Shown: positions 10,868 through 22,897 of the stretch, in pieces
Layout: each line of letters begins with the position of its first letter
How positions within the stretch are numbered: the first letter of the stretch is position 1
Assembly: GCF_004342985.1 (NCBI RefSeq)
Contig: NZ_SMBO01000001.1
Location: 372,001 to 436,000, forward strand
DNA: 64,000 nt
Direction: 5' to 3'
DNA from: Novosphingobium sp. PhB57
Lineage (GTDB): Bacteria; Pseudomonadota; Alphaproteobacteria; Sphingomonadales; Sphingomonadaceae
Made by a program: the position numbers and the translations under genes
Notes under the pieces: generated by a model
The model's database searches: none
The model's input: only the letters and a program-made list of their open reading frames with translations
What the model was told of the DNA's origin: nothing

Positions 10868-12271
10868 TCAGTCTTTCGGCTTCTCGCCGCCGACCCGCGC
10901 CAGCTTGGCGAACATCGCCACCGACATCGGCTGGGCGCGCAGGAAGCCCTGGTAATAGGCGCAGCCCTCGCGCGCGGCGACGACGCGCTGTTCTTCTTCC
11001 TCGATGCCCTCGGCAATGACTTCGAGGTCCAGCGCCCGCGCCATGGCGACGATCGCGCGCAGCACCGCCACGTCGCGGCGGTCGGTGGCGACGCCCTCGA
11101 TCATCGTGCGGTCCAGCTTGAGATAGTGGATCGGCAGGACCTTGAGATAGCGGAAGTTGCAGAACCCCGCGCCGAAGTCGTCCAGGGCGATGCGAATGCC
11201 CTGCGAGGAGAATTCCGCCATCATCTGCGCGGTCTGGGTAATGTCACTGATGAGCGATTGCTCGGTGATCTCCAGCGTCAGTCGGCGCGGCGGAAAACCG
11301 CTCTCGCGCACGAGGTCCAGCATCTGGCGCACATACGTGCCGAAGGCGAGGTCGGCCGGGGTGACGTTGATCGAAAGGCGCAAGTCGCCCGGCCACTGCC
11401 CCGCCGCCGCCATCGCCTTGGCGGCGATGTGGCGCGAGAGCGGGCCGATGTGGTCGGCGCGCTCGGCAATCGCGAAGAGGGCGCCCGCGCCGATGCGGCC
11501 GAGGACGGGGTGATTCCAGCGGGCGAGGGCCTCGGCGCCGGTGAGCGATTCGTCCACCAGGCTGAACTGCGGCTGGAACAGGATCTCGATCTCGTCACCG
11601 TCGATGGCGCCCAGGAGGTCCGCTTCGAGCTGCGCGGCCGAGCGGCCCGGCACGGTGACTTCGCCGTCCGCCCAGCCCAACCGCGTGGCGGACTGGTCCT
11701 GCAGGCCTGTCAGCGCATGGCCGAGCCGGTCCAGCATCGAATCGACGCTTTCGCCGGTGAGGGCGCGAATCAGGGCGATGCGCGGCGAAAGGCGCAGCAC
11801 GCCGGTGGGCAGCGCGATCGGGCGGGCGATCGCGTCGGCCAGCTGGTCGGCCACGAGGTGCCAGCGCTCGCGGCTGCAGGCCTCGTTGGCGACGAGCACG
11901 AAGGAGCCGCCCCCGGCGCGGGCCACCAGCCAGGGACCGTCGAGTTCCTCGCCCGCGAAATGGGCAATGCGGCCGGCGACTTCCTCAAGGGCGCCGTCGC
12001 CCGCTTCGGCGCCGTAGGCCATGTTGATCGTGTCGAGCCGCCGCAGCGCCACCAGCATGGCATGGACATGGGCATGCTGCGGCGCGCTTTCGGCGTCGCT
12101 GCGCCACCCGGCGATGCGTTCGCGCACGGCTTCGAGGCCGGGAATCCCGGTCAGTCTGTCTTCAAGCCGGCGGGCATGGCCTCGCGGCAGCCCCTTGCGT
12201 CGTTCGCCCATCGCAAGTGCTATAGCCAAAGGCCTTGCCAAACGATGCAAAATTCGAAAGGTCCGCGGCAT
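10868..12271 (-). CDS. EAL-domain cyclic-di-GMP phosphodiesterase with degenerate GGDEF
   Basis: Predicted to hydrolyse the second messenger c-di-GMP to pGpG. The EAL half keeps the catalytic signatures: GAEALARWNHP, LSINVTPADL, LEITEQSLI, IALDDFGAGF, YLKLDRTMI and VIAEGIEEE, so metal ligands and the general base look intact. The N-terminal half resembles a GGDEF domain (LDTINMAYGAEAGDGAL) but the signature is reduced to RAGGGSFVLV, so it is unlikely to synthesise c-di-GMP. No sensor domain or membrane segment is obvious. ATG 12271 gives a 467-residue protein; an in-frame ATG at 12211 is possible because the ribosome site is weak. It is divergent from nadK. Confidence 0.9.
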   Translation of the reverse strand: MPRTFRILHRLARPLAIALAMGERRKGLPRGHARRLEDRLTGIPGLEAVRERIAGWRSDAESAPQHAHVHAMLVALRRLDTINMAYGAEAGDGALEEVAGRIAHFAGEELDGPWLVARAGGGSFVLVANEACSRERWHLVADQLADAIARPIALPTGVLRLSPRIALIRALTGESVDSMLDRLGHALTGLQDQSATRLGWADGEVTVPGRSAAQLEADLLGAIDGDEIEILFQPQFSLVDESLTGAEALARWNHPVLGRIGAGALFAIAERADHIGPLSRHIAAKAMAAAGQWPGDLRLSINVTPADLAFGTYVRQMLDLVRESGFPPRRLTLEITEQSLISDITQTAQMMAEFSSQGIRIALDDFGAGFCNFRYLKVLPIHYLKLDRTMIEGVATDRRDVAVLRAIVAMARALDLEVIAEGIEEEEQRVVAAREGCAYYQGFLRAQPMSVAMFAKLARVGGEKPKD

Positions 12272-12362
12272 GAAAAGGGCTTCAAAATGAGACGGGCGCT
12301 GATGCATTCTTCGGAACGGGCGTCCCTTTCGGTGCGAGCGCCGCTTTACGCCGGGGATTTCA

Positions 12363-13142
12363 ATGGCTGACGTACCCACGCTGGGACTGATCGTATCGGA
12401 CAGCGCCAAGGCCCAATATGGCGCGGCGGAGCTTCGGCGCGCGCACGCCTGGGTCGATCCGGCGGAAGCCGAGGTGCTGGTGGTGGTGGGCGGCGACGGC
12501 TTCCTGCTGCATGTCCTGCACGAAATGCTCGACCGCGACGTGATAAAGCCCGTCTACGGCATGAACCTCGGGACGGTGGGCTTCCTGATGAACGGCCCGC
12601 ACGACGGGGTGCCGATCGCCGATCGCATTGCCGAGGCGCATGCCGTGCCGGTGCGGCCGCTGCAGATGCATGCCTCCAGCCACGATGGCCGCAGCTTCGT
12701 CTATTACGCGATCAACGAGGTCTCGCTGCTGCGCGAGACGCGCCAGACGGCCAAGCTGGAAGTGACGATCAACGGCAAAGTGCGGATGGAGGAGCTTGTC
12801 GGCGACGGCGTGCTCGTGGCCACGCCGGTCGGGTCCACGGCCTACAACCTGTCGGCCAATGGGCCGATCCTGCCGCTGGGTTCGCGGATGCTGGCGTTGA
12901 CCCCGCTCAGCCCCTTCCGCCCCCGCCGCTGGAAAGGCGCGATCCTTCCCGAGAGCGCCGAAGTCGAATTCCGTATCCGCGAACCCGGCAAGCGGCCCGT
13001 CGCCGCCGTGGCCGACCAGAAAGAAGTGCGCGACGTGAAGACCGTGCGCATCGTCGCCAATGCGGAGAAGGAGCTGACCCTGCTGTTCGACCCGGGCTTC
13101 ACGCTGGAAGAACGCATCTTCGCGGAGCAATTCCAGGTCTGA
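12363..13142 (+). CDS. nadK: NAD kinase
   Basis: Phosphorylates NAD to NADP. At 259 residues it is on the short side but in the range for alphaproteobacterial enzymes. The GGDG phosphate-binding motif is at residues 43-46, NEVSLLR follows at about 119-125, and the glycine-rich DGVLVATPVGSTAYNLSANG segment follows. GGGGAT lies before ATG 12363. Divergent from the EAL gene; the 91-base gap must hold both promoters. Confidence 0.96.
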   Translation: MADVPTLGLIVSDSAKAQYGAAELRRAHAWVDPAEAEVLVVVGGDGFLLHVLHEMLDRDVIKPVYGMNLGTVGFLMNGPHDGVPIADRIAEAHAVPVRPLQMHASSHDGRSFVYYAINEVSLLRETRQTAKLEVTINGKVRMEELVGDGVLVATPVGSTAYNLSANGPILPLGSRMLALTPLSPFRPRRWKGAILPESAEVEFRIREPGKRPVAAVADQKEVRDVKTVRIVANAEKELTLLFDPGFTLEERIFAEQFQV

Positions 13143-13195
13143 CCGCGGGTATCGGCCTGTGGAAAAGTTTTCTCGACATTTTCATTACAGAGTGC

Positions 13196-13224
13196 TTGCC
13201 AACCCCGAATACCCCTTTTATAGG
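13196..13224 (+). promoter_or_regulatory. tRNA-Asn promoter with GC-rich discriminator
   Basis: TTGCCA (13196-13201), a 17-base spacer and TATAGG (13219-13224), followed by CGCACTCCTGCCC. The same layout and nearly the same discriminator occur before tRNA-Pro. Confidence 0.65.
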
Positions 13225-13262
13225 CGCACTCCTGCCCGGCGGTGGTAACACTGACAGGCTGC

Positions 13263-13337
13263 TCCCCGATAGCTCAGCGGTAGAGCATTCGACTGTTAAT
13301 CGAATGGCCGTAGGTTCGAATCCTACTCGGGGAGCCA
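13263..13337 (+). tRNA. tRNA-Asn (GTT)
   Basis: A 75-base cloverleaf with encoded CCA. The acceptor stem TCCCCGA/TCGGGGA has G as discriminator, the anticodon stem TTCGA/TCGAA encloses loop CTGTTAA with anticodon GTT at 13295-13297, and the T arm has GGTTCGAATCC. It decodes AAC and AAT. Confidence 0.97.
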
Positions 13338-13340
13338 CTT

Positions 13341-13370
13341 CTTTCTTCCCTCCGGACCGGAGGAAGAAAG
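13341..13370. other. Hairpin after tRNA-Asn
   Basis: CTTTCTTCC-CTCC pairs with GGAG-GAAGAAAG with a single-base bulge, starting 3 bases after the CCA. There is no T tract on the plus side, so it may be a processing or weak termination structure. Confidence 0.5.
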
Positions 13371-13544
13371 CAAGTCGCTCTGCACCTTACATGCATTTGA
13401 GCAAGCGTCTGCGGCAAGGCCGCAAGTGTCAAAACGTTTCCCAACTCCACTTCGCATTGACGAACGGCGCATCCGGTGAGAGCGCTGGTTATGGGCGCCC
13501 CCGCTAGATCGCGAATGACAATCGGGCATCCTGCGAGAGGAAAC

Positions 13545-14837
13545 GTGGTCCGAATCAGCATCCCGCGCCTGGCGGTCCTAGCTGCCGTCGTCTTTCTGGG
13601 GCTTGGTATCGTCCAGCTGATCGGCAGCCTGCTGTTCTACCAGGCGATCGACCGGCAGACCCTGCGCGCCGACCATGCGCGGCGAATTGCGGAACTCATC
13701 GTCGTCAGCGACCGCATTCATTCGCTCGAACCGAATCTGGCGGCGCCGATCATGACGACCGGACATCTCAAGGCGGAGTTCTCGCCCGAACCGGCGGTTC
13801 GCGCGATGATGGATTCGGATACGCTGCACAAGATCGCCGGGCAGGTGATCGAATGGGAACCCTCGCTCGCCTCGCGTCCGCTCAATCTCGCCACGGCCGA
13901 TGCCAGCGGCGGCAAGAGCGACCTGATCGGGTCGATCCGCCTCGACGACGGCAAGTGGCTGAATTTCCGCTCGCGCGACATCACTTCGATGTGGCCCATA
14001 GCGCTGCGGGCCAGCGCGCTGATGTTCTGCACGGCGCTGGCCTGTATCGCCATCGGCTTGATCGCCCTCAGGCTCCTGACCAATCCGCTGCGCCGCCTGA
14101 CGCAGGCCGCCGACGCCATCGGCCACGGCCAGCGGGTGGAGATCCGCGAGAGCGGGCCGGAGGACCTTCGCAACCTCGCCCATTCGATGAATGTCATGCA
14201 GGAGCGGATCGCCCGCCTGCTCGAAGACCAGGCGCGGTCGTTCGAAGCGATCAGCCACGACTTGCGCACACCGCTCTCACGCCAGCAGATCGCCACCGAT
14301 CTCATCGACGATCCCGAGATCTCCGAGATCATGCAGGCCAGCATCGATGAGATGGAAGGCCTTCTGGCCTCGCTCCAGGGCTACCTGAGGGCGCAGCACA
14401 TGTCCGCCGAGGCGGAACCGGTCGATCTGGGCGAACTGGTGCGGGCGGTGATCGCGCCTTATGAGGATCGTGCGCGACTGTCCGGCGCGGACAAAGTCGT
14501 GGTCGAGAGCTTCCCCCAGCCGCTGGCCCTGGCGACAGGCGCGCTGGTCGAGAACGCGATCCACTTCGGGGGCCGGGCCGAGGTCGCGATCCGCCGCGAA
14601 GGCGCGGACTGGCTCATCGAAGTGGAGGACACCGGCCCCGGCATTCCGCCCGGTCATTTCCAGGACGTGCTGACGCCGTTCTTCCGGCTCGACGAGGCGC
14701 GTACCCGCGATACGCCGGGCTTCGGCCTGGGCATCCCCACCGCGCACCGGCTGATGATGCGTTTCGGGGGAGACCTGTCCTTCGCTACGTCACCCTGCGG
14801 CGGCCTGATCGCGCGGATCAGGGTGCCGTTGATGTAG
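13545..14837 (+). CDS. Orphan sensor histidine kinase
   Basis: Inner-membrane two-component sensor, 430 residues from GTG 13545. That start is preferred because GAGAGG stands 4 bases upstream and it puts the first membrane helix (LAVLAAVVFLGLGIVQLIGSL) at the very N-terminus; ATG 13476 and ATG 13515 are in frame but lack a ribosome site. A periplasmic loop of about 120 residues, a second helix, a HAMP linker, the phosphoacceptor box EAISHDLRTPLSR (His about 238), N-box ALVENAIHF and G-box DTGPGIPP follow. It most resembles EnvZ-like HAMP kinases. No response regulator is adjacent. The N-box is slightly unusual (NAIHF instead of NAxKY/F). Confidence 0.88.
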   Translation: MVRISIPRLAVLAAVVFLGLGIVQLIGSLLFYQAIDRQTLRADHARRIAELIVVSDRIHSLEPNLAAPIMTTGHLKAEFSPEPAVRAMMDSDTLHKIAGQVIEWEPSLASRPLNLATADASGGKSDLIGSIRLDDGKWLNFRSRDITSMWPIALRASALMFCTALACIAIGLIALRLLTNPLRRLTQAADAIGHGQRVEIRESGPEDLRNLAHSMNVMQERIARLLEDQARSFEAISHDLRTPLSRQQIATDLIDDPEISEIMQASIDEMEGLLASLQGYLRAQHMSAEAEPVDLGELVRAVIAPYEDRARLSGADKVVVESFPQPLALATGALVENAIHFGGRAEVAIRREGADWLIEVEDTGPGIPPGHFQDVLTPFFRLDEARTRDTPGFGLGIPTAHRLMMRFGGDLSFATSPCGGLIARIRVPLM

Positions 14838-14883
14838 TTCGGCGCGTCAGCGGCCTCGGCTTGTCCGGGGGATCCGCGCGCAT

Positions 14884-14914
14884 CCGTCATCCCGAACTGG
14901 TTTCAGGATGACGG
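14884..14914. repeat. Short dispersed palindromic repeat
   Basis: CCGTCATCC and GGATGACGG flank CGAACTGGTTTCA between two convergent genes. The sequence type is a commonly seen intergenic repeat in sphingomonads. Confidence 0.65.
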
Positions 14915-14941
14915 GCGTGGAGGCGCGGCGTCCTTTTCGGT

Positions 14942-18427
<3,486 letters not shown>

Positions 18428-18442
18428 CTGGTCGTTGTTGGG

Positions 18443-18467
18443 CCTTCGACAAGCTCAGGCTGAGCGG
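18443..18467. repeat. Dispersed intergenic repeat fragment
   Basis: The run starting CCTTCGACAAGCTCAGG and ending CTGAGCGG, in the gap between sdhE and mfd, is a sequence type known as a repeat in many alphaproteobacteria. GCTCAG/CTGAGC give it a small internal hairpin. Confidence 0.55.
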
Positions 18468-18530
18468 GTCCGAGAGTTTGCGTCATTCTCTGCTCACGCC
18501 GCGTTCCGAGCGTGCCGAGGGGGCACGGCA

Positions 18531-18812
18531 TCAACGCGGAATGTCGACGTAATCGAGCTTCATCATGCGGTCCATCAGCGGGCCGCGATATTCTTCGGGG
18601 ATCGACAGGGTGCCGAGCGCCCAGGCCATGATGTCCACGTCCTCTTCCTCGATCATCTTCTCGAAGAGGTCGAGATCGCTTCCGGACCATTCGGCGTGAA
18701 ACCGGTCGAAGTAGCAGCCGATCATGTAGTCGGCCTCGCGCGTGCCGCGATGCCAGGCGCGAAACTTCAGTTTGGCGAGACGCGCTGCGGCTTGAGGCGA
18801 AAGTTCGGTCAT
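18531..18812 (-). CDS. sdhE: Succinate dehydrogenase assembly factor SdhE (DUF339)
   Basis: Small cytoplasmic protein of 93 residues that helps attach FAD covalently to SdhA. The defining RGxRE motif is present as WHRGTREAD followed by the acidic helices typical of the family. ATG 18812 is chosen over an upstream in-frame ATG at 18863 because it gives the usual N-terminus. Placement beside mfd and recG is common in sphingomonads. Confidence 0.92.
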   Translation of the reverse strand: MTELSPQAAARLAKLKFRAWHRGTREADYMIGCYFDRFHAEWSGSDLDLFEKMIEEEDVDIMAWALGTLSIPEEYRGPLMDRMMKLDYVDIPR

Positions 18813-18886
18813 ATCCGCGCCGTTACCGCGCCGCGCCGGTTGGGGCAAGGTTCGGCGGGGCAACCCTGGCCTTGAGGACGAACGAG

Positions 18887-18929
18887 CGGCGCCCGCCGGG
18901 ATCTCTCGCGATCCTCCCGGCAGGCGCCG
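18887..18929. other. Hairpin between sdhE and the Host_attach-family gene
   Basis: A 15-bp stem with one mismatch (18887-18901 with 18915-18929) and a 13-base loop. It follows the stop of the minus-strand gene at 18948 and may terminate it, although no T run follows. Confidence 0.5.
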
Positions 18930-18947
18930 TCGGGTCTGCCGGCGCGC

Positions 18948-19370
18948 TTAGCGCTGGAACACCTTGATGATCTCTTCGCTCGGGCGGCCGGTCATCGTCT
19001 TGGGCACTTCGGTCAGCAGGGCGCCCTTCAGTTCCTTGTGATAATGTCGCCGCATCTCGCCAAGCGAGCGGGGATCGGCGACGATCACCAGTTGATCGAT
19101 CTCCCGGTCCAGCACCTGCTGGTTGAGCCAGCCGGCCACGGCGGCGGCGTGGGCGCTCTCGTCCAGGGCATCGTTGCTGCCGTCGCCGGTACGCGCCTGA
19201 TGGCGCTTCTGGGCATCATGGCGGCGGAACCCCGCGCTGAAGTTGGTCGGTTCGAGGTCCGGGGTCTCCAGCGAGGTGAGCCTGGGTGCGGCTTCGCGCC
19301 CCGAGTTGCGATAAAGTTCGAAGTTTTCACCGTCGACGATCGCGAACACGGTTCCGTGCGGAAGAAGCAT
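18948..19370 (-). CDS. Host_attach (PF10116-like) family protein
   Basis: A 140-residue protein matching the family originally described as required for attachment to host cells. Visible marks are the N-terminal VFAIVDGENFELYRN strand, a charged variable centre, and the conserved LVIVADPRSLGEMRRHYHKEL segment followed by KTMTGRPSEEI. The fold resembles peptide-release-factor/eRF1 domain 1-like modules, and no signal peptide is seen, so it is probably cytoplasmic. Its real role in free-living sphingomonads is not known; it is divergent from recG. Confidence 0.82.
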   Translation of the reverse strand: MLLPHGTVFAIVDGENFELYRNSGREAAPRLTSLETPDLEPTNFSAGFRRHDAQKRHQARTGDGSNDALDESAHAAAVAGWLNQQVLDREIDQLVIVADPRSLGEMRRHYHKELKGALLTEVPKTMTGRPSEEIIKVFQR

Positions 19371-19479
19371 GCATTTCTCCTATGCTGGTGGGGGGAACAT
19401 CCAAAGCAACGTGGCTGTCCGCAAATCCGTTCCCCATCGGTCTGGCGAACGGAGCCGTTCTCGCGCTAAGAGGCTGACC

Positions 19480-21537
19480 ATGCGGCCCGAAGCACTGAAT
19501 TGCCTGTTCACCGAGACCGATGCCCTCGACGGCGTGGGACCGAAGCTCAAGCGTCCGCTCGAAAAGCTCGGGCTCACGCGTATTCGCGACCTGATCTACC
19601 ATCTGCCCGATCGTTTCGTGGAGCGGCGCGCGGTGACCAATCTCGACGACGCGAGCGTGGGCGAGAACGTGATCGTCCAGCTGACGGTGCGCGAGCATCG
19701 CTCCCCCGCCGGACGCGGGCCGTTCCGGGTCCTGGCCGAGGATGCCGCGGGAAATGTCTGCACCATCACTTATTTCGGCCGCGCGTCCTTCACCGCCCGC
19801 AAGCAATTGCCGGTGGGCGAGACGCGCTGGGTGGCCGGCCGGCTCGACCAGTATGGCCAGATGCTCCAGATGGTCCATCCCGAACATGTCTCGGAAGACA
19901 GCGCCGCGCCGGTGGGCCAGCTTTGCGAGGCGGTCTATCCGCTGTCGGAAGGGCTGACCCAGGGGCGCGTCGCGGGTCTTGTCCAGCAGGCGCTCAAGGT
20001 CTTGCCCGAACTGCCCGAGTGGATCGAGACCAGCCTCTACGACAAGATGAAGTGGCCGGCCTGGCACGACGCCGCGCGCGAAGTGCACCGCGGGGTCCAT
20101 GCCTCGGCCCGCGATCGCCTGGCCTATGACGAACTGCTGGCCAATGCGCTGGCGCTGATGCTGGTGCGGGAGAGCAATCGGAAGCAGTCCGGCACGCCGC
20201 TGAAGGGCGACGGCTCGCTGCGCGCCAGGCTGAAGCTGCCCTTTGCGCTGACCGGCGCGCAGAAGCGCTCGATCGACGAGATCGAGGGCGATATCGCCCA
20301 GAACGCCCCGATGCTACGCCTGCTTCAGGGGGACGTTGGCGCGGGCAAGACGGTGGTGGCGCTCAACGCCATGCTGATCGCGGTGGAAGCGGGCGCGCAG
20401 GCGGCCCTGCTGGCGCCGACCGAGATTCTGGCGCGGCAGCATTACGAGACTCTGGCGCGGATGCTCCAGGGCACCGGCGTCGAGATCGCGCTGCTCACCG
20501 GGCGCGACAAGGGCAAGGCGCGCGAGGCGATTCTCATGGGCCTGGTCGGCGGCACCATCGACATTATCGTCGGCACTCATGCGATCTTCCAGGACACGGT
20601 GTCCTACCGCAATCTCGCCCTGGTGGTGATCGACGAGCAACACCGCTTCGGGGTCGGCCAGCGGCTCATGCTCGCGCGAAAGGGCCGCCGCACGCCGCAT
20701 ACCCTGGCGATGACGGCCACGCCGATCCCCCGCACGCTGACTCTGGCGCAATATGGCGAGATGGAAGTCTCCAAGCTCGACGAACTGCCGCCCGGGCGCC
20801 AGGCCATCGATACCCGGGTCGTCTCCGTAGAACGGATGGACGACGTGGCCGGGGCCATCGCCCGTCATATCGAAACCGGGCAGCAGGCCTATTGGGTCTG
20901 TCCCATGGTCAGCGAGAGCGAGAACGACGACCTGGCCGCGGCCGAGGCCCGCTACGCCGTGCTCAAGGAGCGCTTCGGCGAACAGGTGGTGCTGGTCCAC
21001 GGCCAGCTCAAGCCCGATGTGAAGGACGCGGGCATGGAACGCTTCGCCAGCGGCGCGGCATCGGTGCTGGTGGCGACGACCGTGATCGAGGTGGGCGTCG
21101 ACGTGCCGAATGCGACGCTCATGGTCATCGAGCAGGCCGAGCGCTTCGGTCTTGCCCAGCTACACCAGCTGCGCGGACGGGTAGGGCGCGGCAGCGAGAA
21201 ATCGACCTGCCTGTTGCTGCGCGGGCAGCAACTCAGCGAAACCGCGCGCCAGCGCCTGGCGCTGATGCGCGAGACTCAGGACGGCTTCCGGCTGGCGGAG
21301 GAAGACCTCGAGCTGCGCGGCGGCGGTGAACTGCTCGGCACGCGGCAGTCGGGAGATACTCCGTTCCGCATCGCCAGTCTGGAGCAGATCACCAAGCTGC
21401 TGCCGCTGGCGCATGACGACGCGCGCCTGCTGATCGAGCGGGATGGCGGTCTGGCCGGGCCGCGCGGGGAAGCGGCGCGCCTGTTGCTCTACCTGTTCGA
21501 ACGCGACTGGGGCGTGCAACTGCTTCGCGGCGGCTGA
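19480..21537 (+). CDS. recG: ATP-dependent DNA helicase RecG
   Basis: Branch-migration helicase that remodels stalled forks and Holliday junctions. It has 685 residues from ATG 19480, which follows AAGAGG by about 6 bases; the frame is open further upstream but that part overlaps the divergent gene. The N-terminal wedge domain is followed by motor motifs [32 protein letters not shown], and QLRGRVGRG. It lies close to mfd and sdhE, forming a repair-rich block. Confidence 0.96.
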   Translation: MRPEALNCLFTETDALDGVGPKLKRPLEKLGLTRIRDLIYHLPDRFVERRAVTNLDDASVGENVIVQLTVREHRSPAGRGPFRVLAEDAAGNVCTITYFGRASFTARKQLPVGETRWVAGRLDQYGQMLQMVHPEHVSEDSAAPVGQLCEAVYPLSEGLTQGRVAGLVQQALKVLPELPEWIETSLYDKMKWPAWHDAAREVHRGVHASARDRLAYDELLANALALMLVRESNRKQSGTPLKGDGSLRARLKLPFALTGAQKRSIDEIEGDIAQNAPMLRLLQGDVGAGKTVVALNAMLIAVEAGAQAALLAPTEILARQHYETLARMLQGTGVEIALLTGRDKGKAREAILMGLVGGTIDIIVGTHAIFQDTVSYRNLALVVIDEQHRFGVGQRLMLARKGRRTPHTLAMTATPIPRTLTLAQYGEMEVSKLDELPPGRQAIDTRVVSVERMDDVAGAIARHIETGQQAYWVCPMVSESENDDLAAAEARYAVLKERFGEQVVLVHGQLKPDVKDAGMERFASGAASVLVATTVIEVGVDVPNATLMVIEQAERFGLAQLHQLRGRVGRGSEKSTCLLLRGQQLSETARQRLALMRETQDGFRLAEEDLELRGGGELLGTRQSGDTPFRIASLEQITKLLPLAHDDARLLIERDGGLAGPRGEAARLLLYLFERDWGVQLLRGG

Positions 21538-21603
21538 ATGCCCGTCGCCGCGGGCCTTGTGCAAGGCCGCTGGCGGGGTTCGGCTACCGCTCGGCGCCTG
21601 GCC

Positions 21604-22194
21604 TCAGCATCCCGTCGGCGTCACGCGCCCGGCGTAAATGGGTGAGAGCGGGAAGTTCAGCTCCGCCAGGAGCGCCGCGTCGGCATGGCAATACTTCTGC
21701 GCGGCCACGAAACTACGCACCGGCGCGAAGTCGAAAGCCGCATGATCCTGCACCAGAGCGAAGGACTGTATGTGCGTGGTCGCCGCCTCATAGGGCGAAG
21801 TGCCGACATCGCGGCTGGCGATCAGCATATAGAGTGTGGACTTGCCGCGAAAATTCCCGCGCGCGAAGCGGACGGACCGGATCACGTCGTCACCCACATG
21901 GGGCATGTCGATGATTTGCTCGCGGCCTTCCAGCGTGGCGGCGATCTCTCCGACCTTTACCAGGAAGATGTGCTGGCCGCGCACTTTGTTGTTCTGCCGC
22001 CAGAGCTGCGCGATCGAGCCTTCCTGTCCGGTGCCGGCAATGTCAGGCACGGCGTTGAGGCCGGGGGAGAGCGCTAGGGGCGTCAGCGCGGCCTCCTGCC
22101 CGGATGCGAGGGCAGGGCCAGACAGCGCCGAGCAGATGGCGGCGCAAACGGCGGCGCAGACTGGCGGGATAAGGCGGAAAGGCAGGTTTCGCAT
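21604..22194 (-). CDS. Exported protein, possibly CarG-like
   Basis: A 196-residue protein with a signal peptide ending near ALASG. The mature part begins ALSPGLNAVPDIAGTG and continues SIAQLWRQNNKVRGQHIFLV, a pattern that reminds me of the family annotated as carbapenem self-resistance protein CarG. This is weak evidence and no carbapenem gene cluster is present. ATG 22194 has a good CCAGGAG upstream; the frame remains open further. It is convergent with recG. Three cysteines are scattered in signal and mature parts. Confidence 0.7.
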   Translation of the reverse strand: MRNLPFRLIPPVCAAVCAAICSALSGPALASGQEAALTPLALSPGLNAVPDIAGTGQEGSIAQLWRQNNKVRGQHIFLVKVGEIAATLEGREQIIDMPHVGDDVIRSVRFARGNFRGKSTLYMLIASRDVGTSPYEAATTHIQSFALVQDHAAFDFAPVRSFVAAQKYCHADAALLAELNFPLSPIYAGRVTPTGC

Positions 22195-22478
22195 CGTCAC
22201 TCCTGGCGACCACGCATCCTCACAGCCGTTCTGCCCGAGCGTCGGAGGTGCGACAAGAGGGCTGGCCGAAAGAGGTATCTGCCCGTGCGAACCACGCGAT
22301 TCGTGCCCTTTCACCGAGAGCAGGACCCGCAAGCGCATGGCTTCGGCAGGGTAGGATCAAGAAAAACGAGCCTGTGGAAATTTCTGTTTTTGCTGGAATT
22401 TCCTTGGTTTTCGGGTGGCGGGCAGGGGTGTTTGCGGGCTCTTTCGGGGTCATGGCGCACAAAAATCGGATTGGGCCC

Positions 22479-22507
22479 TTGCCACCCCCGGAGTCGCCCT
22501 ATATAGG
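22479..22507 (+). promoter_or_regulatory. tRNA-Pro promoter with GC-rich discriminator
   Basis: TTGCCA (22479-22484), exactly 17 bases, then TATAGG (22502-22507) followed by CGCGCTCCTGCCC. It is almost the same sequence as before tRNA-Asn. The remaining bases between 22195 and 22478 show no gene. Confidence 0.65.
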
Positions 22508-22548
22508 CGCGCTCCTGCCCCGGGCGCTCTTCGGAACGCCCACCCGGT

Positions 22549-22625
22549 CGGGGAATAGCTCAGCCTGGTAGAGCACTGTCTTCGGGAGGCAGGGGCCGGA
22601 GGTTCGAATCCTCTTTCCCCGACCA
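22549..22625 (+). tRNA. tRNA-Pro (CGG)
   Basis: A 77-base cloverleaf with encoded CCA. Acceptor stem CGGGGAA/TTCCCCG, discriminator A, anticodon stem CTGTC/GGCAG with loop TTCGGGA and anticodon CGG at 22583-22585, and T arm GGTTCGAATCC. It reads CCG codons, which are common in this GC-rich genome. Confidence 0.96.
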
Positions 22626-22648
22626 TTTCACCTTCGGGTGAGGCTTAG

Positions 22649-22676
22649 AAACCCAGCGGAAACGCTGGGTTTTTTG
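22649..22676 (+). terminator. Terminator after tRNA-Pro
   Basis: AACCCAGCG pairs with CGCTGGGTT around GAAA and is followed by a T run. Strong rho-independent terminator 24 bases after the tRNA. Confidence 0.92.
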
Positions 22677-22838
22677 CTGTCTGGGGTTCGCGTCGGACCC
22701 AGGTGTCCGGCAGCGGCGGAAGCCGGGTTCCTCGAAAGGAAACCCGCAGGAGCCTGTCCTCATTATCGAGATTGCCGACCAATGCTGCATTGCGGGGCGG
22801 GCATCCCGGCACGCTTCGTGTAACCGCCATATTTCAGT

Positions 22839-22858
22839 TATTGCAACTCATTCGCACA
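22839..22858. promoter_or_regulatory. Possible Fur-like site upstream of first TonB receptor
   Basis: TATTGCAACTCATTCGCACA, about 40 bases before the receptor start, reads in reverse as TGCGAATGAGTTGCAA, similar to GAATGA-type iron-box halves. This is a visual resemblance only. Confidence 0.25.
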
Positions 22859-22897
22859 TGCGTCATGCACCCGGGAACAAGATTCAGGGTGGAATTC

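Noticed and set aside
10697..12370. 557-codon plus-strand frame opposite the EAL gene
   Set aside because: Runs through a palindromic repeat and the antisense of a well-supported gene.
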